Source: G963665005 sp963665005
GTDB lineage: Bacteria > Bacillota > Clostridia > Christensenellales > SZUA-584
Direction of reading: 5' to 3'
Assembly (NCBI GenBank): GCA_963665005.2
Contig: CAXXTQ010000001.1
Location: 558,001 to 622,000, forward strand
DNA length: 64,000 nt
Notes under the pieces: generated by a model
Told to the model about the DNA's origin: nothing
Databases searched by the model: none
What the model saw: the letters and a program-made list of their open reading frames with translations, nothing else
Made by a program: the position numbers and the translations under genes
Shown: positions 8,718 through 16,154 of the stretch, one piece after another
Position numbering within the stretch: position 1 is the first letter of the stretch
Layout of the letters: each line of letters starts with the position of its first letter

Positions 8718-9696
8718 ACAGAACGGAATTTCTCGTAAGGTTGGCAATAGTATTAAAAAATTCTTTTTTGAAAACACCGGTATTTTAGTTGCGCTAATAG
8801 TAATATTTGGTATTCTTTCTTTTTTGTCGCCAGTTTTTCTGACACAGGATAATATGTTCAATGTTCTAAGACAAGTTTCAACTAATGCCTATCTTGCATT
8901 AGGAATGACTTTTGTAATAATTACAGGGGGAATAGATTTATCTGTAGGAGCCATGGTAGCATTATCTGGCGTTTTTTCTGTTGGGCTTGTTTCAAATGCA
9001 GGATTTAATCCTGTGATTGCAATTATTTGCGGACTTTTACTGGGAACAGGAGTAGGTTTATTTAATGGTGTTGTAATAGCTTATACAAAAATGCCGGCAT
9101 TTATTGTGACGATGGCAGTAATGAATATTTGCAGGGGTGCCGGTCTAGTTTATACTAATGGTGCTCCTATTCGTATGGATACTGAAACTGGTTTTGCAAA
9201 TCTGGGAGTTGGATATTTGGGACCGGTTCCTCTGCCCGTTATTTTTATGGTTATATTTATTGTTGTTTTAGCAATAATTTTAAACCGAACAAAATTTGGT
9301 ACTTATGTATACGCAATTGGCGGAAACAAAGAGGCGGCTTTTTATTCTGGGATTGAAGTAAAAAAGGTCGAAGTAAAAGTTTATATGTTAGCGGGCTTTC
9401 TATCTTCATTTTCTGGAATTATCTTATCTGCCCGTATGTTTTCTGGACAACCTACAGTCGCAGAAGGTTTTGAGTTAGATGCTATTGCCGCGTGTGTTTT
9501 AGGCGGAGTCAGTATGTCTGGAGGAAGAGGAAACATAAGCGGTACAATTATAGGTGTTTTGATAATCGGATTTATCAATAATGGCTTGACTCTTTTGAGT
9601 GTAAATAGTTTTGTTCAACTTGTTATAAAAGGCGCAGTAATTCTTATTGCAGTGTACATTGATATATTGAAAAAACAAAAATCAGAAGAAGCATGA
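8692..9696 (+). CDS. Sugar ABC permease, second system (RbsC family)
   Basis: A 334-residue membrane protein with 8-10 hydrophobic helices, IITGGIDLSVGAMVAL early, YVYAIGGNKEAAFYSGIEV in the loop and VLGGVSMSGGRGNISG near the end. The start ATG has a full AGGAGG 6 nt upstream and overlaps the ATPase by 26 bp. With one permease gene here, the channel is presumably a homodimer, unlike the first importer. Confidence 0.94.
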   Translation: MSIKAMSYEQNGISRKVGNSIKKFFFENTGILVALIVIFGILSFLSPVFLTQDNMFNVLRQVSTNAYLALGMTFVIITGGIDLSVGAMVALSGVFSVGLVSNAGFNPVIAIICGLLLGTGVGLFNGVVIAYTKMPAFIVTMAVMNICRGAGLVYTNGAPIRMDTETGFANLGVGYLGPVPLPVIFMVIFIVVLAIILNRTKFGTYVYAIGGNKEAAFYSGIEVKKVEVKVYMLAGFLSSFSGIILSARMFSGQPTVAEGFELDAIAACVLGGVSMSGGRGNISGTIIGVLIIGFINNGLTLLSVNSFVQLVIKGAVILIAVYIDILKKQKSEEA

Positions 9697-9741
9697 TGTA
9701 AAGAAAAAACATTAAAAAAAGGGAGATCGGAGAGTATTAAT

Positions 9742-10194
9742 ATGAAAAATAATATTTTTAGGATTAATCATTTTGCAATTACTGTAAGCAATTTAGAAAA
9801 AACCCGTGAGTTTTATGAAAACATACTAGGATTTGAGTTTGTCGATAAACATGAAGACATGTCGTTACCATACTATGGAGATTTGATGGGAATTCCTAAT
9901 GCAAAATTCAAAATTATGAATTTAAAAGGGTATGGGATAATATTAGAATGTATAGAATTTATTTATCCAAAACAAATTAATATTGATATGAAAGTAAACA
10001 TTAATGGCACAGCTCATATTGCTTTTCAAGCGAAAGATGTACCAAAATTGTATGAAGAATGGGAAAAAAAAGGTGTAAACTTCTGCGCAAAAAGAGCGGT
10101 ATGTATTGAAGAAGGGCATCATAAAGGGTATCATGCATTTTTCTTTAAAGATCCAGATGGTTTTACCTTGGAAGTAATGTCAGAGCCTGAATAA
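9742..10194 (+). CDS. VOC-family metalloprotein, copy 3
   Basis: A 150-residue third paralogue with the same four ligands (His10, Glu69, His92, Glu144) and the same length as copy 2, lying between the second importer and the E1 genes. Identical ligand positions and the near-identical CAKRAVCIEEGHHKG segment point to recent duplication with all copies kept functional. The separation of copies 1-2 from copy 3 by the SBP-ATPase-permease trio suggests the importer was inserted into, or duplicated with, a VOC pair. Confidence 0.88.
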   Translation: MKNNIFRINHFAITVSNLEKTREFYENILGFEFVDKHEDMSLPYYGDLMGIPNAKFKIMNLKGYGIILECIEFIYPKQINIDMKVNINGTAHIAFQAKDVPKLYEEWEKKGVNFCAKRAVCIEEGHHKGYHAFFFKDPDGFTLEVMSEPE

Positions 10195-10436
10195 GGAGGT
10201 GAAATATGAAAAGTAAAGCAAAGAATTGACGGAATAGCGAATAAAAAAGGGTGATAATTATAATGCCAGGATAGATTATAGCGAGTAACACTACGGAAAA
10301 AGACGAATGGCTTGATCAATCAATTAAAAATAGGAATAGAATTGTGGCAGTATGCACATTAAATAGTCATTGCTATAAAGTACAATAAACAGTCCCAAGT
10401 ATCTGTTCCAATGTAATATAAACCTTGAAAGGAGAG
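10195..10436 (+). other. Gap with a strong ribosome site before a 7-codon reading frame
   Basis: The 240 bp between VOC copy 3 and the E1 alpha gene hold AAGGAGGTG at about 10194, followed by ATG 10206 and a reading frame of only seven codons (MKSKAKN, stop at 10229). The rest is A-rich, with stops in all frames and no clear hairpin. It may be a leader peptide or the front of a decayed gene; I see no recognisable protein remnant. Confidence 0.35.
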
Positions 10437-10481
10437 ATGAATACGCAGGGTTTTTGCCATGTGTATACAATACAAGTAAAA

Positions 10482-11447
10482 ATGAGTAAAGATAACGAAA
10501 TTAAATTGTATCGTGAAATGATACGGATAAGAGTATTTGAAGAAAAGATTAAAATTCTTTGTTTAAATGGTGTTTTACCTGGACCATTTCACTTATATGT
10601 CGGAGAAGAAGCAATTGCAGTAGGAGTTTGCAGTTGCCTTAGGAAGGATGATTATATTACAAGCACTCACCGTGGTCATGGACATATATTGGCTAAAGGC
10701 GGTGAAATGAAGCGTGCTATGGCAGAAGTGTATGGAAAGGAAAGCGGCTATAATAAAGCAAAAGGCGGCTCATTGCACATTGCAACTGCAGAAGTTGGAA
10801 TATTAGGTGCAACTGGTATTGTTGGAGGAGGTATCCCGGTTGCTACCGGGGCGGCATTTTCTTCTAAATATTTGGAAAACAATAAAGTAGTCGTTGCGTT
10901 TTTTGGAGATGGCGCCGTAAGCCAAGGATCATTCCACGAGGCAATAAATATTGCCGCGACTTTTAATCTCCCCATAGTTTATGTATGTGAAAACAATCTA
11001 TATGCAGTTAGCACAAAACAATCGACGGTAAGAAAAATTGTAGACATTGCAGATCGTGCAAAAGCATATGATATGCCTGGAGTCATTGTAGACGGGAATG
11101 ATGTTGAAGCTGTGGAAAAAGCAGCGAATGAAGCAATTACACGTGCAAGGCATGGTGATGGGCCAACGTTAATAGAATGTAAAACATATAGGAAATATGA
11201 ACATTGCTTAGGCGATATGACAAACATTTGCAGGCCAAAAGAAGAAATAGAGAAATGGATGGCACCCGAAAAAGATCCAATTGCACGTTATGCAAAAAAA
11301 TTGATTGATATTAATATTATTACAAACAGCGATCTTAAAAAGATTGAAAAGGAAGCCGAGCTGGAAGTGGAAGAAGCAGTTGCTTTTGCAGAATCAAGCC
11401 CTAAGGCAAAGCCTGAATCAGCGCTTGATGACGTTTATGCAGTCTGA
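10482..11447 (+). CDS. ThDP-dependent dehydrogenase E1 component, alpha subunit (acetoin/pyruvate dehydrogenase type)
   Basis: About 321 residues, the ThDP-binding half of a 2-oxoacid or acetoin dehydrogenase E1. The ThDP/Mg motif is complete: GDG (residues 142-144) followed about 27 residues later by ENN (170-172), with GGSLHIA and ATGAAFSSKY before it. The family core begins KLYREMIRIRVFEEKI. The start is uncertain: ATG 10482 fits the family N-terminus but has no good ribosome site, while ATG 10437 lies only about 2 nt after AAAGGAGAG. The beta subunit follows after 45 bp. The usual partners E2 (acyltransferase) and E3 (lipoamide dehydrogenase) are absent. The substrate may be a 2-oxoacid, acetoin, or another alpha-ketol delivered by this locus. 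Confidence 0.9.
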   Translation: MSKDNEIKLYREMIRIRVFEEKIKILCLNGVLPGPFHLYVGEEAIAVGVCSCLRKDDYITSTHRGHGHILAKGGEMKRAMAEVYGKESGYNKAKGGSLHIATAEVGILGATGIVGGGIPVATGAAFSSKYLENNKVVVAFFGDGAVSQGSFHEAINIAATFNLPIVYVCENNLYAVSTKQSTVRKIVDIADRAKAYDMPGVIVDGNDVEAVEKAANEAITRARHGDGPTLIECKTYRKYEHCLGDMTNICRPKEEIEKWMAPEKDPIARYAKKLIDINIITNSDLKKIEKEAELEVEEAVAFAESSPKAKPESALDDVYAV

Positions 11448-11492
11448 TTTTTTCAATTAAAATTAATAAATATAAATGGATGGAGAAATAAA

Positions 11493-12470
11493 ATGAGTAT
11501 TATGTCATATTCAAAAGCACTTGGACTTGCTATTGCAGAGGAGATGAGGCTTGACGAAACTATTGTTTGTATTGGACTTGATCTGCAAAAGCTTGGCGGT
11601 GCTTTCGGCGTAAATAGGGGACATACGGAAGAATTTGGTGAGAAGAGGATCGTTAACATGCCGATAGCTGAAGCAGGTTATACGGGATTGGCGGTCGGCT
11701 CAGCAGCTACAGGATTAAGGCCTATTGTAGAATTGCAGTTTGGCGATTGGATTACAATTGCCTCAGATCAACTGGTAAATCAGGCGGCATTATTACGGTA
11801 TATGTCGGGAGGAATTTTTCAGGTTCCTATGGTAATGCGTTTTCCATGCGGCGCCGGAGGGGCGGTAGCAGCCCAGCATTCGCATATGTTTGAAAGCTGG
11901 TTTGCGTTTATACCCGGTTTGAAGGTAATGGCTCCAGCGACTCCGAATGATGCAAAGGGAATGATGAAAACGGCGATTCGTGACAACAATCCTGTAATCT
12001 TTTTTGAACATCGCATGTGTTATGAAAACAAAGGAGAAGTTACTGAAGATACTGAGTTTCTTATTCCGTTTGGCAAAGCAGATATAAAAAGATCTGGGAA
12101 AGACGTTACTATAGTTACATATTCCAATATGGTAAATCATGCAATGAAAGCGGCTAAGGCGCTGGAGGCAAAAGGTATAGATGTAGAGATAGTTGATTTA
12201 CGAAGCATAAGGCCCATGGATACAAAAACAATTATTGAATCGGTAAAAAAGACCGGGAGAGTTATTTGTCTGCAAGAAACATGGTTGACTTGTAGTGTTG
12301 CATCAGAAGTTGCTGCTATAATTGCAGATGAAGCTTTTACGGATCTTAAAAAACCGATAAAAAGAATCGGAGGCTTAGATTGCCCGGTTCCATTTAGTCC
12401 CGATTTAGAAAGCTATGTTTTGCCAAATGCTTATAAAATTGAAACTGCGGTTATTGAATTATTGAAATAA
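11493..12470 (+). CDS. ThDP-dependent dehydrogenase E1 component, beta subunit
   Basis: A 325-residue transketolase-like pyrimidine-binding and C-terminal domain protein, partner of the preceding E1 alpha. Family landmarks are MSYSKALGLAIAEEMRLDETIVCIGLDL, RIVNMPIAEAGYTGLAVG, the loop QHSHMFESWFAFIPGLKVMAP, PVIFFEHRM, VDLRSIRPMDTKTI and IKRIGGLDCPVPFSPDLE. With E1 alpha it should form an alpha2-beta2 heterotetramer that decarboxylates or cleaves the substrate and transfers the fragment to lipoyl-lysine. Length matches AcoB/PdhB (about 325-340). Confidence 0.93.
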   Translation: MSIMSYSKALGLAIAEEMRLDETIVCIGLDLQKLGGAFGVNRGHTEEFGEKRIVNMPIAEAGYTGLAVGSAATGLRPIVELQFGDWITIASDQLVNQAALLRYMSGGIFQVPMVMRFPCGAGGAVAAQHSHMFESWFAFIPGLKVMAPATPNDAKGMMKTAIRDNNPVIFFEHRMCYENKGEVTEDTEFLIPFGKADIKRSGKDVTIVTYSNMVNHAMKAAKALEAKGIDVEIVDLRSIRPMDTKTIIESVKKTGRVICLQETWLTCSVASEVAAIIADEAFTDLKKPIKRIGGLDCPVPFSPDLESYVLPNAYKIETAVIELLK

Positions 12471-12513
12471 AGAGTAATAATAAATAATGTTAAAGTAAGA
12501 AAGGAAAAGAAGA

Positions 12514-12765
12514 ATGGCAAAAGCAATTGTTATGCCTAAACTTGCAATGAACATGACAAAAGGAGTAATAACGCAATGGTATGTAAAAGAAGGGGACTAT
12601 GTTAATATCGATGATCCGGTTTTTGCATTAGAAACAGACAAAATAACAATAGATGCTCTGGCAATGGCAGAAGGTGTAGTCTTGAAAATAGTTGCACAAG
12701 TTGGGGAAGAAAAATTGGTGGCTGAACCTTGTTGCTATGTGGGAGAAAAAGGAGAAACAATTTAA
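12514..12765 (+). CDS. Free-standing lipoyl-domain protein (no catalytic E2 domain)
   Basis: An 83-residue protein that is a single biotinyl/lipoyl hairpin-barrel domain and nothing else. The sequence follows the E2 lipoyl pattern: MPKLAMNMTKGVITQW, KEGDYV, then ETDKIT with Lys43 as the attachment lysine, and EGVVLKI. ETDK is the usual lipoylation, not biotinylation, motif. An ordinary E2 would continue with a peripheral-subunit-binding domain and an acyltransferase core; here the stop comes right after the domain. It follows E1 beta by 43 bp behind GAAAGGAAAAG. It probably acts as a mobile swinging arm, like glycine-cleavage H protein, serving E1 and an unknown acceptor or an E2/E3 encoded elsewhere. 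Confidence 0.88.
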   Translation: MAKAIVMPKLAMNMTKGVITQWYVKEGDYVNIDDPVFALETDKITIDALAMAEGVVLKIVAQVGEEKLVAEPCCYVGEKGETI

Positions 12766-12801
12766 AAGCAACAATAATTTCATTTATAATTAGGAATTTG
12801 G

Positions 12802-12838
12802 TTTGAATCGTAGCATAATGCAAAAAAAACGATTCAAA
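12802..12838 (+). other. 10-bp inverted repeat between lipoyl and dehydrogenase genes
   Basis: TTTGAATCGT at 12802-12811 and its exact complement ACGATTCAAA at 12829-12838 flank a 17-nt A-rich spacer. It could be an RNA stem-loop separating expression of the dehydrogenase, or an operator. No T-run follows. Confidence 0.45.
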
Positions 12839-12872
12839 AGCAAATAAATAAAAGAACGGATGATATTTTAAA

Positions 12873-13949
12873 ATGATAGGTAAAATGAAAGTGCAAAACT
12901 TTATAGAACCTCTGGTGATGCATTTTGAGGAGCATGATATCCCGCAGATTACGGACGATGAAGTCCTTATACGGGTCAAGAACGTAGGTATATGTGGCTC
13001 GGATTTATCTTACTATTTTGGCCATAGTCCTTTAAATACTCCAAATGGTAAAGGTCCGCTATATTTGGGACATGAAGCCTCGGGCGTCGTTATGGAAGTT
13101 GGTAGCATTCCAAAAAGTTTGGAACTATTATCTAATGGAGACAGAGTGGTCATAAATCCGGTGCAACAATGTAATGCATGTCCGGAATGCATGCGGGGCG
13201 AATTCAATGTATGCCAAAATATGGTGATTAAAGGTGTTTCAGTGAACGGGTGTTTTGCTGAATACGTCAAGGTTAAATATACGCATGTGTATAAGATGCC
13301 AGATGAAATCACATTTGAAGAAGGTGCGCTTATGGAGCCTTTGGCATGCGCGACATATGGCATCAAGAATCTGGATGTGCAACTGGGACAGACCGTAGTG
13401 GTGTTCGGCACAGGAACTATCGGCCTCATGCAGCTGCAACTTGCCAAAGCGGCTGGAGCAGGTAAGGTCATTGTAATAGGAATTGATGATTTCGGTCTCA
13501 AGATAGCAAAAGAAATAGGCGCATATGAAGCCATAAATTCGCTTGATGCATCTTCACCATATTATGTTGCGGATATTTCCGAAAAGATAAAAGAGCTGAA
13601 CAGCGGCGTTATGGCGCCGCGCGCTATTGTTGCGACATCCGCTATGACGGCATTGCAGCAGGTGCTTACCGTGACAGGGGCACATTCCACCATTGTATAT
13701 TTCGGACTTCCGGGGCCGAATGATGAATTGAAGGTCCCCGTTCTGGAAGCCATACAGTATGATCGTACGCTACGGTTTTCTTTTTTAGCACCTCTTGTAT
13801 GGGATAATGTGTTCAACGTAATCGTATCCGGGCAAGTTAATCTAAAACCGCTAATCACGCATAAATTCAGTCTTAAGGAGGCGGAGGAAGGAATCAAATT
13901 CATGAAGGACGGTAAAGAAGGGAAAATCAAAGGAATCGTATTTGTATAA
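12873..13949 (+). CDS. Zinc-dependent medium-chain alcohol/polyol dehydrogenase (sorbitol/threonine dehydrogenase type)
   Basis: A 358-residue MDR enzyme. The catalytic zinc ligands are Cys41 (GICGSDL), His67 and Glu68 (GHEASG). The structural zinc loop is complete: Cys100, Cys103, Cys106 and Cys114. The Rossmann motif is GTGTIGLMQLQLAKAAGAG, so NAD(P)-linked oxidation of a secondary alcohol is expected. GATase/tail landmarks (KEAEEGIKFMKDGKEGKIKGI) fit L-iditol/sorbitol 2-dehydrogenases. ATG 12873 is used; ATG 12885 is a possible alternative. Last gene of the presumed 4932-13949 operon, so it probably makes or consumes the ketose handled by the E1/lipoyl/VOC proteins. Confidence 0.9.
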   Translation: MIGKMKVQNFIEPLVMHFEEHDIPQITDDEVLIRVKNVGICGSDLSYYFGHSPLNTPNGKGPLYLGHEASGVVMEVGSIPKSLELLSNGDRVVINPVQQCNACPECMRGEFNVCQNMVIKGVSVNGCFAEYVKVKYTHVYKMPDEITFEEGALMEPLACATYGIKNLDVQLGQTVVVFGTGTIGLMQLQLAKAAGAGKVIVIGIDDFGLKIAKEIGAYEAINSLDASSPYYVADISEKIKELNSGVMAPRAIVATSAMTALQQVLTVTGAHSTIVYFGLPGPNDELKVPVLEAIQYDRTLRFSFLAPLVWDNVFNVIVSGQVNLKPLITHKFSLKEAEEGIKFMKDGKEGKIKGIVFV

Positions 13950-14288
13950 TTAAACAAACCAGAGGTGAGTTTATTGTTTTAGGAATTTGTTATCAGCTAA
14001 ACGGTAAAGTTTATATAATTAAAAAATTATAAATATGCAGAAATTCATTTTAGGCTGAAATAATGAAAATGTAATTGAAGAACTTCATGGTAAATCTTTA
14101 AAGAGTTTTTGACAACATTTGCTTTTTCTTTAATTATTAGCACGGGTATAAGTATAAAAACACCTGTATAAATTAAAAACAGGCATTATAAAAAAACTTA
14201 GCTTATGTTTGGAATGCATTTTTTCTTCATAATTCCAGTTTCATTGTCATTATAAAAGAACAGCGAAAACTATTTTGGAGAGTGAACT
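13950..14288 (+). other. AT-rich intergenic region before the second sugar block
   Basis: This 339-bp stretch has no convincing gene: reading frames are short and full of stops. Besides the promoter candidate at 14109-14137 it holds only loose AT-rich repeats around 14140-14190. I see no intrinsic terminator, so read-through from the upstream operon remains possible. Confidence 0.5.
14109..14137 (+). promoter_or_regulatory. Candidate promoter of the aldolase/SDR/PHP/MDR block
   Basis: A perfect TTGACA at 14109-14114 is followed after 17 bp by AATTAT (14132-14137), a fair -10; TAATTA one base earlier is equally good. The leader to ATG 14289 would be about 145 nt, long enough for regulation. 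Confidence 0.5.
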
Positions 14289-15314
14289 ATGTCTTTAACG
14301 GATAAAGAGAATTATATAACGGTTTCCGGATATGCGGGCAACCGTCCGGATTATGTGCAAGGCGGCGGAGGCAATACATCCGTAAAACTGGATGATAAGA
14401 TAATGGCCATAAAAGCTTCGGGATATTCGCTAAAAGAAATTGATAATAGTACAGGTTATGTAACAGTTGATTACAAAGAAATAAAAAAATACTATGACAA
14501 TGTGGATTTAACGCAAAAGAAAGATTATGAAAAGGAAAGTATTTCTGTAAACTTAAACAGTATATGCCTTACAGAAGGCATAAAAAACATAAGGCCATCG
14601 GTGGAAGTAGGTTTTCACTCTTTCCTGCCTAAATATGTAATACATACACATTCGGTATATGCAAATATATTATGCTGCTGTGAGGAAGGGGAAGGCATAG
14701 CCGGGCAGATTTTTAAAAAAAGCGGCCTGAATTATTTTCTTGTTAAATACATCAATCCGGGTTTTTATCTGACATTGGAAATAAGGGAGAGTTTGCAAAA
14801 GCTCAAAAAAACAAACGGGAAAGATCCGAATATTATTTTACTGGACAACCATGGCATAATTACTTCAAATGATGATCATTTAAAGGCAATGGAGATCCAT
14901 GAAAAAGCAAATATGCTGATAAAAGATCATTTTTCAATAGGAGATTATGAAAAACCCAAAATTATAAAAACCTCATATGGATTTGCCAGCAACACACAAT
15001 ATCTTAAAGAAACTATTACAGAAAAGAAAATGGATGAAGCTTATTTTGATTCCTTGCGTCTCTTTCCCGATCAGCTTGTATATCTGGGCGGCAAAATGGG
15101 CGGCGCAGTTAAAATCGACAGCAGTAGCGGAAGCATAGAATATCATACAAATGAAAAAGAAGCTTTAATACTGGAAGAAATAATGGCAAGTACCATGTTT
15201 ATTATCAATGAGATAAAAAGGGCGGGGCTGACGCTAAGGCAAATGGACCAAGCAGGAGCTGATTTTATTAACAACTGGGAAAGTGAAAAGTATAGAATTA
15301 AACAAATCAAATAG
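14289..15314 (+). CDS. Class II aldolase/adducin-family protein (sugar-phosphate aldolase-like)
   Basis: A 341-residue class II aldolase-fold protein. The N-terminal YVQGGGGNTSVKLDDKIMAIKASG matches the opening of the rhamnulose-1-phosphate aldolase/SDR fusion family. Metal-site candidates are the pair HTHS (VIHTHSVYAN) and a later His in LLDNHGIITS, as usual for zinc-dependent class II aldolases. In the fusion proteins this domain is followed by a short-chain dehydrogenase; here the SDR is a separate gene 69 bp downstream. It should cleave, or in some relatives dehydrate or epimerise, a ketose phosphate. Site TTGGAGAG precedes ATG 14289. Confidence 0.85.
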   Translation: MSLTDKENYITVSGYAGNRPDYVQGGGGNTSVKLDDKIMAIKASGYSLKEIDNSTGYVTVDYKEIKKYYDNVDLTQKKDYEKESISVNLNSICLTEGIKNIRPSVEVGFHSFLPKYVIHTHSVYANILCCCEEGEGIAGQIFKKSGLNYFLVKYINPGFYLTLEIRESLQKLKKTNGKDPNIILLDNHGIITSNDDHLKAMEIHEKANMLIKDHFSIGDYEKPKIIKTSYGFASNTQYLKETITEKKMDEAYFDSLRLFPDQLVYLGGKMGGAVKIDSSSGSIEYHTNEKEALILEEIMASTMFIINEIKRAGLTLRQMDQAGADFINNWESEKYRIKQIK

Positions 15315-15383
15315 AAAGATTCCTATAATATACAAACAGTGTTATATGATCGAAAGAATATAGAAATGATAGAGAATGACAAT

Positions 15384-16151
15384 ATGAGATTAAAAGGGAA
15401 AAAAGCGATAATCACCGGAGCGGCACAGGGACTGGGCAGGGCGCTGGCTGAGCGTTTGGCAAAGGAAGGCGCATATGTCGTGATAGGCGACATAAATATC
15501 GGAGAGGCTAAGAAAACAGCGGTGGCTATTAAAAATACCGAAGCATATCTTTTGGATGTAACGGATTATTCCTCGTGTGAAGCGTTTATAGGGAATGCAA
15601 ATAATATACTTGGAGGAATAGACATACTTATATCAAATGCAGCAATCTTGATTTCAGGAGGAGTCGAAGAATTTGATGCAGCGAAATGGAAAAAAGTAAT
15701 AGACGTTAACCTATGCGGTTTTTTTAATATAGCGAAAGCGGCGGCGCCGCACATGAAGGAAAAAGGCGGAGCAATAATACAGATAAATTCTAAATCGGGG
15801 AAAAAAGGTTCATATAAGAATTCCGCATATGCCGCAAGCAAATTCGGAGGTATCGGGCTTGTTCAAAGCCTCGCTTTGGAGCTTGCCTGTTATAATATAC
15901 GTGTAAATGCCATATGTCCCGGGAATCTTTTGGATTCGCCCCTTTGGGTAAACAGTTTATTTAAACAGTATGCAAAAAATCAGGGTATCACAGAGGAAGA
16001 AGTACGAAAAAAGTATATCGGACAAGTACCGCTCAAAAGAAGCTGTACATATGACGATGTTGCCAATGTAATGGTGTTTTTGGCAGGCGGCGAATCAAGT
16101 TATATGACAGGGCAGGCCATAAATGTAACCGGCGGCCAGCAAATGGATTAA
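15384..16151 (+). CDS. srlD: Short-chain dehydrogenase, sorbitol-6-phosphate 2-dehydrogenase-like
   Basis: A 255-residue classical SDR with cofactor motif TGAAQGLG (residues 11-18), Asp at the end of beta-2 (GDIN; favours NAD), and catalytic Ser138-Tyr149-Lys153 in NSKSGKKGSYKNSAYAASK. The stretch IIQINSKSGKKGS, FGGIGLVQSLALELA, GNLLDSP and VPLKRSCTYDDV ends in INVTGGQQMD and follows E. coli SrlD closely, from my memory of that sequence. The expected reaction is D-sorbitol 6-phosphate + NAD to D-fructose 6-phosphate. I chose ATG 15384 because it gives the family length; ATG 15366 and GTG 15339 are in frame but add an unmatched extension. Ribosome sites are weak at all three. Confidence 0.82.
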   Translation: MRLKGKKAIITGAAQGLGRALAERLAKEGAYVVIGDINIGEAKKTAVAIKNTEAYLLDVTDYSSCEAFIGNANNILGGIDILISNAAILISGGVEEFDAAKWKKVIDVNLCGFFNIAKAAAPHMKEKGGAIIQINSKSGKKGSYKNSAYAASKFGGIGLVQSLALELACYNIRVNAICPGNLLDSPLWVNSLFKQYAKNQGITEEEVRKKYIGQVPLKRSCTYDDVANVMVFLAGGESSYMTGQAINVTGGQQMD

Positions 16152-16154
16152 GAT

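Noticed and set aside
13013..13534. 173-codon frame antisense to the zinc dehydrogenase
   Set aside because: Shadow of a gene with complete zinc-site motifs; no independent ribosome site.
14140..14190. Loose GGTATAA/ACACCTGTATAA repeats as an operator
   Set aside because: No clear symmetry beyond 4-5 bp in AT-rich sequence.
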